The translations under genes and the position numbers were made by a program. Shown piece after piece: positions 35,611 through 45,853 of a stretch of DNA of 64,000 nucleotides (its first letter is position 1; every line of letters begins with the position of its first letter). Source of the stretch: a virus; IMG/VR virus record IMGVR_UViG_3300006947_000003, positions 58,451 through 122,450 of that record, one strand, 5' to 3'. The notes under the pieces were generated by a model. That model worked only from the letters and a program-made list of their open reading frames with translations. It was not told the DNA's origin and ran no database searches.

Positions 35611-36887
35611 TGGCAATTACTGATAGCAAAAAAGTAGATTACCTTTGGAAGAAGTTAGGTTACGGTGCCACTAAAACTGACACTAATGCGGCCAAGAAAG
35701 CACCTAACGAAGCTATATCCTCTCCGTTATTATTAAGAGGTGACAAAGTTTGGCAACAAGCAAGTGATATACCTGCTGTTATGCCAGGATCAAACACAGC
35801 AGTAGTAACAGTCTATCTTACGACAGCTCCGGATGAATGTACAGTAGATGGTTCAGCAACAGCAAATAGAACATGGAAGACGGGTTTAACAGATTGGATA
35901 CCACCTGAGATAGGGTCAACATACCAACTAAAAGTTTATGTACATACATCAGGAAATGCTGGTACGGCCGCAAGTGGCGGTACTCAATTATATGCTACAG
36001 GTTCTGGTAATGATGACGAATGGTTCTTTGATTACCAATCAGGTGTTATACACTTTATCGGTGCTAACTTACCATATGGTGTTAATTTCTCAGGCAAATC
36101 AATTTATGTTTCTGGAGCAAGATACACAGGAACATTTGGTGTAGGTGGAGCAAGTAGTTCTTTAGGAGACATAACAGCAGAAAATACTACACTTTATACT
36201 CCAACAAACTCACACCTTATACTTGAACCTCAAGGAACAGGTATCGTTAAAATTGATTCTACAGGTTCGATGTTGTTACCAGTTGGTACTACAGCACAAA
36301 GACCTAGTTCACCAACAGAGGGTGAAATTAGATATAACTCAACATTAGATGTAGTTGAAGTTTTTACAAATGCTACTTGGGAAGAAGTGGGCGATTCTGT
36401 TTCAGCAACATTAACACATGAAACATTTGATGGTGACTCTAGTGATACTACATTTACTTTAAGTAATAGTGCTTCTACTAATACTGTTTTTGTATCACTT
36501 AACGGTGTAGTTCAAGTGCCAACAACAGATTATACTGTAAGCGGAACAACTCTAACATTTACAACAGCACCGGCAACTGGTGACAAAATTAGTGTAAAAA
36601 CTTTCTCAAGTATTACAACTTTAGATAAGATACAAGATGCTGATGGTGACACTAAAATAGAAGTAGAACGTACAGCAGACAACGATACAGTACATATAAA
36701 AGTAGCAGGATCTGACAAGTTAACGGTGACATCAACAGTAACAACACATGCTCAACTAGTACAATTTGCTAGTTATACTACAACACAACGAAACGCTACA
36801 TCACCTTCAAACGGTACTGTAATATATAACTCCACAGATGACAAGTTCCAGGGATATGCTGGCGGATCATGGGTTAATTTACACTAA
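35610..36887 (+). CDS. Fibre/structural protein with shared C-terminal module
   Basis: 425 residues. The N-terminal half (KVDYLWKKLGYGATKTDTNA; PPEIGSTYQLKVYVHTSGNA; DDEWFFDYQSGVIHFIGANL) is typical of a conserved structural protein in marine T4-like phages. The C-terminal half carries TTAQRPSSPTEGEIRYNSTL and a strand-rich module DTTFTLSNSASTNTVFVSLN that recurs in the 1662-residue fibre. It is translationally coupled to the PKD gene. Probably a fibre connector or fibre subunit. Confidence 0.7.
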   Translation: MAITDSKKVDYLWKKLGYGATKTDTNAAKKAPNEAISSPLLLRGDKVWQQASDIPAVMPGSNTAVVTVYLTTAPDECTVDGSATANRTWKTGLTDWIPPEIGSTYQLKVYVHTSGNAGTAASGGTQLYATGSGNDDEWFFDYQSGVIHFIGANLPYGVNFSGKSIYVSGARYTGTFGVGGASSSLGDITAENTTLYTPTNSHLILEPQGTGIVKIDSTGSMLLPVGTTAQRPSSPTEGEIRYNSTLDVVEVFTNATWEEVGDSVSATLTHETFDGDSSDTTFTLSNSASTNTVFVSLNGVVQVPTTDYTVSGTTLTFTTAPATGDKISVKTFSSITTLDKIQDADGDTKIEVERTADNDTVHIKVAGSDKLTVTSTVTTHAQLVQFASYTTTQRNATSPSNGTVIYNSTDDKFQGYAGGSWVNLH

Positions 36888-36922
36888 AATTCTAACTACC
36901 TACATAACTTTGGCCAAAACTG

Positions 36923-36930
36923 TATAAATA
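36923..36930 (+). promoter_or_regulatory. Late promoter TATAAATA for the long fibre gene
   Basis: Exact octamer. Predicted start near 36936; leader about 41 bases with AAAGGAG. Confidence 0.65.
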
Positions 36931-36976
36931 ACTATACAAAGAAACCTTACAATCTTTAAATAAAGGAGTTGTGAAA

Positions 36977-39900
36977 ATGGCTGTAACTAGAATAAAAACG
37001 AATCAGATTACTGATTTAGCAGTAACAGAAGGCAAAATTGCAAATAATGCGATTACGGCTGGAAAACTTGCTAATTCAATAACATATGGTTCGAACTTAA
37101 CTATATCTGGTAACTTAACAGTTTCAGGAACTACTACTACTGTAAACAGTACGAATACTACAGTAGCGGATCCTTTGATGGTACTATCCTCTGGAGCAAC
37201 AGGCTCAGCGTCAGTAGACACTGGTTTGATTACAGAGCGTGGAGATGATACAAACGTATTTATAGGTTGGGACGAAAGTGCCGATCAATTCGTTGTAGGA
37301 TCCACGTCAGAAACAGGCTCAACAGCAGGTAATGTTACCATTTCAGCGTATTCGGCTTTACAAGCTGGTTCTTTAATTGTTGACAATACTACTCTTGATG
37401 CTAATGGAATAACCACTAGTTCAGGAGATTTTACACTAAATCCGGCAGGGAACATCGCGGCAGGCAGTAATAGAATTACTGGCGTCACGGATCCATCGTC
37501 GGCTCAAGACGCGGCTACAAAAGCCTACGTTGATTCTCAATTGGGATCAGCTACACGTCTTGTAGAAGGAAATACAACTGTAACAGTAAGCGATAGCGGA
37601 ACTGGTTCTGTAACAATGGAACTTGATTCAACATCAGTATTTACTGCTACGGCTTCCGACGTTACTTTAGCTTCTGCTAAAATAACAGACTTAACAGATA
37701 ACAGAGTACTAATAGCAGGTGGATCTGGCGCTGTCGAAGACGACGCTAACTTACACTTTGATGGTACTACGTTCGCAGTTGGCGATGGCAGTGAATTTGC
37801 TGTTGTGGCGGCTACAGGTAATACTACTGTAGGCGGTACATTAGATGTAACTGGCGCGACAAACTTTAACAATACTACTGCTTCATCTAGTGCCACAACA
37901 GGTGCTGTGATTATTGACGGTGGTTTAGGTGTTGCTGAAGATGTTTATGCAGGCGGACAAATAGTAACAACAGGTGCTTTAGACATTGGCGGTAACTTTA
38001 CTGCCTCAGCGGCAGGTGTCGTTGTTGTTGGAAGTACTTTAGACGTAACAGGCGTTACTAACTTTAACGCTACTACAACAGCAACAAGTAACACTACTGG
38101 TGCTGTAATTATTGATGGTGGTTTAGGACTAACAGAAAACCTACATATGGGCGGTCTCGCTGATATAGATGGTGCTTTGACAGTCGCTGGCGCTACTACT
38201 TTAAATGGTGCTGTAACTTTAGGTGACGCAACAGGCGACGCTATAACAATTACTGGTACTATTGGTTCTGACATTTTAATGTCACAATCAGGTGGTTCAA
38301 AGCCTAAATTAACATTGCTTAATACTAATGCTGACGGTGAAGGTGGTAATTTATCTTTCCAAAAGCAAAGTGGTTCAGAAGCAGACGGTGATGCTTTAGG
38401 TTCAATTACGTGGACTGGCTATGATGACGGTGATGCTGATACTCAGTTTGCTGAAATTTCAGGTAAATCTATAGATGTAACTGATGGCACAGAAGACGGC
38501 GCAATTGTACTTAACGCAATGGTTGCCGGTACGTCAACTGACGTTCTAATAGTTGGTGCTACAGCGGCAGGTGCGTTACAAATAAGAGCTCACAGTTCTT
38601 ATTCACCAAGCGACAACTTAGACCTTGCTACTAAGATATATGCGGATAACGCAGTATCAGCGGCAGGTGACACAATCAGCAAACTTAACTCAAGTGTTGT
38701 TGTAACTGACACTGGTGCAGACGGTAAGATTACGTTTACAAATGACGGTGTTGAAGTTGGTAGTTTTGATTCAGCGGTATTTACTGCGGCTGACTTATCC
38801 ATTACTGGTAGCACAATTGCTTCTAGTGGTGCTGATGTTACGGTTGGCGACAACCTAATTGTTACTGGTAACTTAACCATTAACGGTACTACATCTACAA
38901 CTAACTCAACTACAGTAACTATTGATGATCCAATCTTTACACTAGGTGGCGACTCTGCTCCTGGTAGTGATGATGGTAAAGATCGTGGTATTGAATTTCA
39001 ATACTATGATGGTAGTGCTAAAGTTGGCTTTTTTGGATATGACAACTCAGCAGATGCGTTTGTTTACTTAACAGGTGTTACTAACAGTTCAGAAGTAATG
39101 TCAGGAACAGCAGGTAATATAGTTGTTGGTTCTGTAACTTCTAGTGCTTTAACATCAGGACGTGTTGTATTAGCAGGCACTTCAGGTTTACTTGAAGATG
39201 GTGCAGGTTTAACATATGACGGTACTAACTTAACTACAACTGGTGAATACATTGGTGCTACACTTAATATTAGTGGTGTTGGTGATATTGCTGGTGACTT
39301 TAGTGTTGCTACTAACAAGATGACAGTAAATGCTACATCTGGTAACACATTGATTGCTGGTACAACTAACTCTACAGGTGTTATTACTGCTTCGGCAACA
39401 ACAACATCTACATCTAATACGTCAGGTTCGATTGTGACGTTAGGTGGTTTAGGTGTTGGTGAAAACTTACATATGGGTGGACTTTTAGATGTTGATGGAG
39501 CGGCTACAGTTGGCGGTACATTAACAGCTTCGGCGGCTACGGCACTTAATGGTGCGGTAACAGTTGCTGGTTCTCAAGTAGTAAGTATGGGTGCTAACAG
39601 AGTTAGAAACGTTGCTGATCCAAGTTCGGCTCAAGATGCGGCTACTAAGGCGTATGTTGATTCTCAAGATAGTACACGACTAGTAGAAGGTAATACTACT
39701 GCTACGGTTTCAGATAGTGGAACAGGAAACTTTACTGTTGAAGTTGATTCAACTACAGCATTAGTTGCAGCGGCTTCGGGCGTTACAATGAACTCTGCTA
39801 CAGTATCTGACTTAACTAACAATAGAATTACTATTGCTGGTGCAAGTGGTGCTTTAGAAGATGATGCTAACTTAACATTTGACGGAACTACATTTAGTGT

Positions 39901-41965
39901 TTCTTCAAGTTTCACAGTAGCTCATGCTAGTGGTAACACAGCAGTTGGTGGTACGTTAGACGTAACAGGTAAACTTACAGCAAGTGCGGCTTTTGAAGCC
40001 GACGGCGAGGCTACATTAGCTTCTGCTGTAATTGAAGACTTAACAAGTGGACGTGTTGTAACAGCAGGTACAAGTGGTGCTATCGAAGATAGTGCTAACT
40101 TAACATTTGATGGTACTACACTAACTACTACGGCATTAGATGTTGATAACATTGGAATTGATGGTAATACAATTACTGGACAATCTGGAAAACTTATAAT
40201 TGAAGCTCCAGCTGGACAAGAAATTGTGTTTAACGAATCATCAGCTGATGTTGACGTAAGAATCGAATCGGACAATGATGCTAACGCATTCTTTGTACAA
40301 GGTTCAAGCGGTAATATAGGAATGGGAACGGCTTCGCCGACTACCGACGCTACATTACATATCTCTGCTACTGACTCTATGATTATACCAGTTGGAACAA
40401 CGGCACAACGTCCGAGTTCTGCAGTTGCTGGTATGTATAGATTCAATACTACAATTGGTGCTCAAGAAATCTACACTGGTTCTGAATGGAACGCTGGAGC
40501 TGACTTTACGGTCATGACAGCAGACGCATTTAACGGTGATGGATCTGATACTACGTTTACATTAAGTTCAGCTGGAACTACATCGACTACATTAGTAGCA
40601 ATAAACGGTGTGGTACAAATTCCAACTACAGCTTATGCGACAAGTGGAACTACATTAACATTTACAGAAGCTCCGGCTTCCGGCGATGTTATTGATGCTA
40701 GAGTACTAACTACTACAAGTACAATTACTGCTATGCAAGACACTGATGCTGACACAAGCATTAATGTTGAAACTACTGCTGACGCTGACGAAATTCAGTT
40801 TACAGTGGCAGGTACTGCAATTGGTAAATTTACTGCGGCTGGCCTTATACCAAACGTTAACTCCAACGGAACAACAGGTTTTGATTTAGGCGCCTCAAAC
40901 GCCCAATGGAAAGATTTGTATGTATCCTCTGGATCATTATACGTTAATGGTAAGCAAGTACTACAAGATGATAGTGGTACAATTACTATGGGTACTGATG
41001 CTAACCAAAACCTAAGTGTAAACGGTGGTTCTGGGTCTGGTTTATTACAGATGTCAGCAGGTGCTGGAATACAAATACTTAAAACAGCTGAACTAGGAAG
41101 TGGTGTAACATTAACTGCTCACTCAGATCAGAATGCTACAGGTATTTTACTTCCAGATGGTTCTAAGTCAGGAAACGTAACAACAACTGGTAACTTAATC
41201 AGTAATGGTGTTACAGACCAAAACTTAGTACTACAGTCAAATGGTTCAGGTGTTGTTCAGTTAAATGACGATGCTACATGTACAGGAAACATGATTGTTT
41301 CTGGAAACTTAACTGTAAGCGGTGGAACAACTACTGTTAGTTCAACAACAGTATCTGTTGCTGATCCATTACAGATTTGGGCTTCTGGACAAACAGGTAC
41401 TCCTGCTATTGATAGTGGTTGGGTTGTAGAACGTGGTTCAAGTGCTAATACGGCAATGATTTGGGACGAAAGTGCTGATGAATTTGCGGCTATTAATACT
41501 TCAGAAGACGGTACTACATCTGGTAACGTAACAGTTAGCTCATACGCTAATATGCACGTTGCTACACTAACAGGTACTGCTACATCGGCACAATATGCTG
41601 ACTTGGCAGAGATGTATTCAGCAGATGCAGAATACGCTCCTGGAACAGTTGTACACTTTGGTGGAGACCAGGAAGTATCAGAATGTGATACAGATGGTTG
41701 TAAATCAGTAGCTGGCGTTGTAACATCTAACCCTGCTTACTTAATGAATAACGGTCTTGAAGCGGAGCACAAATGTGCTGTAGCTTTAGTTGGTAGAGTA
41801 CCTTGTAAAGTACAAGGATCTGTCAAGAAGGGCGATATGATGGTAAGTGCTGGAAATGGTGCGGCGAGATCTGAAGATGATCCTAAGATGGGCCAAGTAA
41901 TTGGTAAAGCATTAGAAGATCACGAAGGTGAAGGTACTATTGAAGTTGTTGTAGGCAGAATGTAA
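36977..41965 (+). CDS. Giant modular tail fibre protein
   Basis: 1662 residues. Built of repeats: a module starting NLTVSG or NLTINGTTS occurs at about residues 45, 630 and 1442, and a module starting DPSSAQDAATKAYVDSQ followed by RLVEGNTT occurs at about residues 172 and 878. ENLHMGG and VIIDGGLG phrases recur. The C-terminal 120 residues (AQYADLAEMYSADAEYAPGT, then VAGVVTSNPAYLMN and GQVIGKALEDHEGEGTIEVV) are a separate conserved end domain seen in marine phage structural proteins. The ATG at 36977 is chosen over a GTG at 36971 because AAAGGAG lies 8 bases before it. Likely the long receptor-binding fibre. Confidence 0.8.
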   Translation: MAVTRIKTNQITDLAVTEGKIANNAITAGKLANSITYGSNLTISGNLTVSGTTTTVNSTNTTVADPLMVLSSGATGSASVDTGLITERGDDTNVFIGWDESADQFVVGSTSETGSTAGNVTISAYSALQAGSLIVDNTTLDANGITTSSGDFTLNPAGNIAAGSNRITGVTDPSSAQDAATKAYVDSQLGSATRLVEGNTTVTVSDSGTGSVTMELDSTSVFTATASDVTLASAKITDLTDNRVLIAGGSGAVEDDANLHFDGTTFAVGDGSEFAVVAATGNTTVGGTLDVTGATNFNNTTASSSATTGAVIIDGGLGVAEDVYAGGQIVTTGALDIGGNFTASAAGVVVVGSTLDVTGVTNFNATTTATSNTTGAVIIDGGLGLTENLHMGGLADIDGALTVAGATTLNGAVTLGDATGDAITITGTIGSDILMSQSGGSKPKLTLLNTNADGEGGNLSFQKQSGSEADGDALGSITWTGYDDGDADTQFAEISGKSIDVTDGTEDGAIVLNAMVAGTSTDVLIVGATAAGALQIRAHSSYSPSDNLDLATKIYADNAVSAAGDTISKLNSSVVVTDTGADGKITFTNDGVEVGSFDSAVFTAADLSITGSTIASSGADVTVGDNLIVTGNLTINGTTSTTNSTTVTIDDPIFTLGGDSAPGSDDGKDRGIEFQYYDGSAKVGFFGYDNSADAFVYLTGVTNSSEVMSGTAGNIVVGSVTSSALTSGRVVLAGTSGLLEDGAGLTYDGTNLTTTGEYIGATLNISGVGDIAGDFSVATNKMTVNATSGNTLIAGTTNSTGVITASATTTSTSNTSGSIVTLGGLGVGENLHMGGLLDVDGAATVGGTLTASAATALNGAVTVAGSQVVSMGANRVRNVADPSSAQDAATKAYVDSQDSTRLVEGNTTATVSDSGTGNFTVEVDSTTALVAAASGVTMNSATVSDLTNNRITIAGASGALEDDANLTFDGTTFSVSSSFTVAHASGNTAVGGTLDVTGKLTASAAFEADGEATLASAVIEDLTSGRVVTAGTSGAIEDSANLTFDGTTLTTTALDVDNIGIDGNTITGQSGKLIIEAPAGQEIVFNESSADVDVRIESDNDANAFFVQGSSGNIGMGTASPTTDATLHISATDSMIIPVGTTAQRPSSAVAGMYRFNTTIGAQEIYTGSEWNAGADFTVMTADAFNGDGSDTTFTLSSAGTTSTTLVAINGVVQIPTTAYATSGTTLTFTEAPASGDVIDARVLTTTSTITAMQDTDADTSINVETTADADEIQFTVAGTAIGKFTAAGLIPNVNSNGTTGFDLGASNAQWKDLYVSSGSLYVNGKQVLQDDSGTITMGTDANQNLSVNGGSGSGLLQMSAGAGIQILKTAELGSGVTLTAHSDQNATGILLPDGSKSGNVTTTGNLISNGVTDQNLVLQSNGSGVVQLNDDATCTGNMIVSGNLTVSGGTTTVSSTTVSVADPLQIWASGQTGTPAIDSGWVVERGSSANTAMIWDESADEFAAINTSEDGTTSGNVTVSSYANMHVATLTGTATSAQYADLAEMYSADAEYAPGTVVHFGGDQEVSECDTDGCKSVAGVVTSNPAYLMNNGLEAEHKCAVALVGRVPCKVQGSVKKGDMMVSAGNGAARSEDDPKMGQVIGKALEDHEGEGTIEVVVGRM

Positions 41966-41990
41966 GAAGCTAACAAAAACTAAGATATCT

Positions 41991-42019
41991 AAAGGGCGGC
42001 TTTATGTCGCCCTTTTTTT
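41991..42019 (+). terminator. Intrinsic terminator after the fibre gene
   Basis: 8-bp stem AAAGGGCG / CGCCCTTT extended by GC pairing at the loop, followed by a T run. Confidence 0.9.
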
Positions 42020-42063
42020 ACCAATAAACACTACAGCAGATAGATTGGATAATAAGTAATGTT

Positions 42064-42828
42064 ATGCTAGGAAAAAACAGTGACCAGTACGATGGTGAAT
42101 TTTTTATTACATCAATAAAGTACGAAAATAATCAACGTAAAGAAACAAGAGAATGGATACCACGAACGGTATACAACGATACCCATATGGGTTATGCTGT
42201 TGTTATCGGCAACGGTGAAACTAGAAACGGGTTTAATATAAATTTATTATCTGGCCACAGAGGTGGTGTATTGGGGTCAAAAGCAATTCAGACTTACGGC
42301 TGTAATGCTTTGTCTAGGGAGTTTCAATGCGATTTTTTAGTTGCTACTGGTAGGGATCTTACAGAAGAATTAGCCAATAGTACTGAATATTCAGACAAAC
42401 CGTATTCTAAAGAACGTATTGTGTATTCTACCGCCCCTAATTGTTTAGCACACCCGGGTAAATTTCACTTAGTGCCTTACAATGTACAAATGAATGCCGG
42501 CGCAATGGCTCTTTATCTAGCGGCATTTGACAAGCATAAGAATATCTATATGTTAGGTTTTGAAGGACAGCATGCCGGTGAGGGATATAATAGTAATATA
42601 TATTCAGGCTCCCCAGGATATCAACCTCAAAAGCATTCAATATCAAGTGTTAAATGGGAAGCAAATATGTGTCAAATATTTGGAGCATATCCTGATATCT
42701 CATTTACTATAGTTGATAATAACCAAAATGGCTATCCTGATGATTATAAGTGGTATAAAAATGTAAGGTATATACCGTACAGGGAGTTTGTACAGGAATT
42801 AGATATAGGCTCTTTTAAACACAGTTGA
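42064..42828 (+). CDS. MptE/sialyltransferase-like nucleotide-binding protein (paralogue 2)
   Basis: 254 residues. After a 47-residue lead it shows GYAVVIGNGETRNGFNINLL, YGCNALSREFQCDFLVATGR, MNAGAMALYLAAFDKHKNIY and MLGFEGQHAGEGYNSNIYSG, the same motif order as the protein at 29994; both also share the NIYSGxxxYxP phrase. It lies directly after the fibre terminator. Together the pair bracket the fibre locus. A sugar- or phospho-transfer role is inferred from fold resemblance only. Its end overlaps the Nudix gene on the other strand by 30 bases. Confidence 0.55.
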   Translation: MLGKNSDQYDGEFFITSIKYENNQRKETREWIPRTVYNDTHMGYAVVIGNGETRNGFNINLLSGHRGGVLGSKAIQTYGCNALSREFQCDFLVATGRDLTEELANSTEYSDKPYSKERIVYSTAPNCLAHPGKFHLVPYNVQMNAGAMALYLAAFDKHKNIYMLGFEGQHAGEGYNSNIYSGSPGYQPQKHSISSVKWEANMCQIFGAYPDISFTIVDNNQNGYPDDYKWYKNVRYIPYREFVQELDIGSFKHS

Positions 42829-43269
42829 GGTATAAGAAACTCTGTACTGACTTATTAGTGTTTTTAATTTTTCATTAATAGCATCAATATTAAGAGTATT
42901 ATACAATCCAGGATGAAGCGGTTTTGGAAAATGATCTACATCTACCCAAGCATATCCTACGTGTTCGTGATTTAACTCTGGTATAAATTCATCTTCAATA
43001 ATATTAACAAATGTCTCGTACACAAAGTTATTTTTCTTGTGTGTAAATTTTTCTATAGGGATAGTTTTAACAATGTCGGGCAACGATCCTAGTTCTTCTT
43101 CAACTTCTCTACACATTGCTTGATAAACAGTCTCATCAACCTCGACTTTACCGCCAACTAGTGCCCAGGTAAATTTATATGTTTTAGTATTTCTTAAAAC
43201 AAATAGAAAGCGATTTGTTTTACGAGCCCAAAATAAGCAACCAACACTATTTAAAGTACCAGTCGCCAT
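42799..43269 (-). CDS. Nudix hydrolase
   Basis: 156 residues from the preferred start. A complete Nudix box is present: G40-x5-E46-x7-R54-E55-V-E-E58-E59-L-G61 (GKVEVDETVYQAMCREVEEE). Nudix enzymes hydrolyse nucleoside diphosphates linked to another moiety; T4 itself carries nudE, but this copy is placed behind the neck genes and its substrate is unknown. A longer frame starts at 43323, but the ATG at 43267-43269 gives the normal Nudix N-terminus and overlaps the gp15 gene by 19 bases. Confidence 0.88.
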   Translation of the reverse strand: MATGTLNSVGCLFWARKTNRFLFVLRNTKTYKFTWALVGGKVEVDETVYQAMCREVEEELGSLPDIVKTIPIEKFTHKKNNFVYETFVNIIEDEFIPELNHEHVGYAWVDVDHFPKPLHPGLYNTLNIDAINEKLKTLISQYRVSYTSTVFKRAYI

Positions 43270-44669
43270 CTTCCCGCTTCGTATTCTCCTTCGTAACTTT
43301 TTATCCATTTTGATCCGTCCCATTTATATTGAATTCCGGTTATTGTGTTAGTTAGGTAATCAGTACTAGCACTCTTAGTAGAAGCATCGTATACTACTTG
43401 CCAGATATTGTCCTTGTATTGTATTATATCGTTCGCTGTGGCTATCAAATCTTCGTTACTAGCACCCTTCCAAGCATCAGCGCCATCTGTGTTGCTTGCC
43501 GCACCGATATCTGTTATAATTAGGTATCGTTGTCCGTCAGCAGAGGCAACTAACCCCGACCCAGGTCCTTTTTTGCTAGGGTCTACGATAGCATTAATAG
43601 GACCTAATGTGTTTGTAGGAATAGTGTCAGTGTCGACAGTAAACAGCAATGTATCTGGGTTTGTTGGGTGTAATGCTACTGTACCGACTATTTCTGGGCT
43701 ATCAGGTTCTGCTGTAATCGATATTCTTAATTGACTAGTTCCGTTTGCGAGAGTAGCCTTACCTGCCGTTGTTAGTTTGCCCCAGTTGTTAATGACAGAG
43801 GTCCAATCAGGTCTCGCTCCACTAGTGCTTTTACTTACAACAGTCGACGTGCCTGTATTAACAGCATCAGCTGAGTCTGTTAATTGTGCTTGGCCGTTCA
43901 ACAATATAATACCGTATTGATGAGGTGTAATAGAAATCCTATCACCGTATATAAGACCCATATCTAATTCTTTAAGAGAACCAGAGTTGTCGTGTATGCC
44001 ACTAACAATGCTTCTAATAACTCCTAATTTTTTAACTTTAGCAGGCAAACTTAGCCATATAGGCATACTAAATTGTAATGTAGCAATATCTATCTGATCA
44101 TCTGTGCCTGATGGTATGCTTCTGCTAGTAAATGTTTGACCAGTTAACTCGACATAACTTAAACTAGTCCAATCTATATAATTATCGGTGCTTTGTATTT
44201 CTAAATCAGGATTAAATAGTGTTAAAATTTGTTCTAGTAACTGTAATTTTTGTTCAGTGTTTGTTGTCCATATGTCAACGTTCATATTTAATCTGTACGG
44301 AGTAGGCATGTGTCGTTCAACTGTATATGCTTCTCCTTGTTGTTGGGTATATTCGCCAGTGTTTTGGTCTACTGCCCTTGTTCTGACATTTATTTTATCA
44401 ATGTGACTAGGTTGTTGCATTCTGTCTCGATCGTATTGTAGATCGCTAATATAAACAGTCATAAGAGGTGCTGTCGGAATACCGTTTTCACTATTATGTT
44501 TCATAATAGCGGCAGCCTGCCTACTAGAGTCACCGTATCTTACGGGAACTTGGTATAATGTTATCGTACCGTCTCTACCTTTACCAAATTCTACTTGGTA
44601 ATGTGAAAACATTCTAACAAATTGTAGAATAAATCGGCGAATCTGTTGATCGTAAAAAAAAGTTTTCAT
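43251..44669 (-). CDS. 15: Tail sheath stabiliser / tail terminator gp15
   Basis: 472 residues (T4 gp15: 272). The N-terminal half matches the gp15 pattern: FFYDQQIRRFILQFVRMFS, YQVPVRYGDSSRQAAAI, TVYISDLQYDRDRM and LQLLEQILTLFNPDLEIQST. gp15 caps the finished tail and joins it to the head. The C-terminal 200 residues, with a Gly/Ser/Asp-rich domain ending in IQYKWDGSKWIK, are an extension also seen in the next upstream neck protein (FRYSGSRWIKVED). The start is adjacent to gp14 with a one-base overlap. Confidence 0.8.
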   Translation of the reverse strand: MKTFFYDQQIRRFILQFVRMFSHYQVEFGKGRDGTITLYQVPVRYGDSSRQAAAIMKHNSENGIPTAPLMTVYISDLQYDRDRMQQPSHIDKINVRTRAVDQNTGEYTQQQGEAYTVERHMPTPYRLNMNVDIWTTNTEQKLQLLEQILTLFNPDLEIQSTDNYIDWTSLSYVELTGQTFTSRSIPSGTDDQIDIATLQFSMPIWLSLPAKVKKLGVIRSIVSGIHDNSGSLKELDMGLIYGDRISITPHQYGIILLNGQAQLTDSADAVNTGTSTVVSKSTSGARPDWTSVINNWGKLTTAGKATLANGTSQLRISITAEPDSPEIVGTVALHPTNPDTLLFTVDTDTIPTNTLGPINAIVDPSKKGPGSGLVASADGQRYLIITDIGAASNTDGADAWKGASNEDLIATANDIIQYKDNIWQVVYDASTKSASTDYLTNTITGIQYKWDGSKWIKSYEGEYEAGRWRLVL

Positions 44670-45817
44670 TATTCGTCTGCCTTAGGTTCTAGTGCTTTAC
44701 TTAATCCGGTTTTACCTGATTTTTCTACACCTTTATTGTTTATATATGTTGATGTATTATTAACAAACGTATCTTGTTGTGTAGTTCCGACACCATCTAG
44801 TGTTGTTCGAATAGCATCTTCTACTTTAATCCAACGGCTACCGCTATATCTAAATAATCTGTTAGGCATATAGTCAAGTCTTAACACATATTCACCATCT
44901 AATGGACTTGTAGGGAATTGTATTCCTGGTGTTACACGAAATCCGTTTGGCGCTAATCCATCACCGGTCATATAACCGTTTATGTTGCCTTGCGGTGTAA
45001 TTGCTGTTTCATCTGTTTTTACTGTAGACGAACTTGCTTTAGCTTTTGTAGTATCTGCTGTTTTACTTGTAGCAAGTGCTAAACTACCGTCTGTGTTAGT
45101 AGGCACAACATAAAACTTTTCTGTATCGTATCCTGATTTAGGAACTTCAACGTTAGCCTGTGTTACAATAGCAGTATTGATTTCTAATTCTTTCTTATAC
45201 GTAGATAATAAACTCTTTAAACTACTAGAATCATCATTTGTTCCTAGTATATCTTTGTATTCTTGACTATCAACTAATGGAGTACATTTAACTCTCCATA
45301 AGTGTGGATACCAAGTAGGACTAAAACCCTCAGCCGCTCTAGAACCGTCTTGTACAACGTAAAAACGTTTTAATGCCGCAGGCAGATCTGAGTCTAACGG
45401 ATAAAAATCTTGTAAGTGTGGCAACTCTAATACATCGCCACTCATTAATTTTCTACCTATCAAGTCCATCATGTCAGTTAAGTGGAAGTTTATAAAAAGA
45501 GTATCGTTTGCTAAAAATAAACCAAATTGTGTTAAGTCAAAATCAATATCTTGTACATTGTACAGACCTCTCATTTGATATATTGATTGATCATACTTCC
45601 TATCTCTATTTTCTAAGAATAGTAAGTCTTGTATACGATTTTCTGTAATAGTATCATACTTTGGTTGGGTAGCATCACCTGCCGCTTGTTCAAATGTACC
45701 TAAGTATTTGTGTATGTTAACACCGGTTCCACCGATAGTAAACATTTCACGTATTCGGTTGTCGTGGAAACTATAATCAAACGTTTTGTTTTCTTTCCAC
45801 ATTGAGATTCTTGGCAT
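44669..45817 (-). CDS. 14: Neck protein gp14
   Basis: 382 residues (T4 gp14: 256). Typical neck text is IYQMRGLYNVQDIDFDLTQF, then LFINFHLTDMMDLIGRKLMS and GDVLELPHLQDFYPLD. gp14 with gp13 forms the head-to-tail connector that seals the portal. A Ser/Thr/Lys-rich linker (residues about 255-275) leads to a C-terminal WxG-like beta domain (MPNRLFRYSGSRW). First gene of a minus-strand neck operon gp14-gp15-Nudix, driven by a late promoter at 45844-45851. Confidence 0.8.
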   Translation of the reverse strand: MPRISMWKENKTFDYSFHDNRIREMFTIGGTGVNIHKYLGTFEQAAGDATQPKYDTITENRIQDLLFLENRDRKYDQSIYQMRGLYNVQDIDFDLTQFGLFLANDTLFINFHLTDMMDLIGRKLMSGDVLELPHLQDFYPLDSDLPAALKRFYVVQDGSRAAEGFSPTWYPHLWRVKCTPLVDSQEYKDILGTNDDSSSLKSLLSTYKKELEINTAIVTQANVEVPKSGYDTEKFYVVPTNTDGSLALATSKTADTTKAKASSSTVKTDETAITPQGNINGYMTGDGLAPNGFRVTPGIQFPTSPLDGEYVLRLDYMPNRLFRYSGSRWIKVEDAIRTTLDGVGTTQQDTFVNNTSTYINNKGVEKSGKTGLSKALEPKADE

Positions 45818-45843
45818 ATTTTTTTCCTATCCTGTAGTAACAT

Positions 45844-45851
45844 TATTTATC
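45844..45851 (-). promoter_or_regulatory. Late promoter GATAAATA for gp14-gp15-Nudix
   Basis: Predicted start near 45838, leader about 21 bases with AGGAAA before the gp14 ATG. Confidence 0.6.
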
Positions 45852-45853
45852 GG

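Noticed and set aside
36977-41965. Many long minus-strand open frames in the fibre gene
   Set aside because: They arise from the biased Thr/Ser/Ala codons of the repeated fibre modules and have no ribosome-binding sites or recognisable domains.
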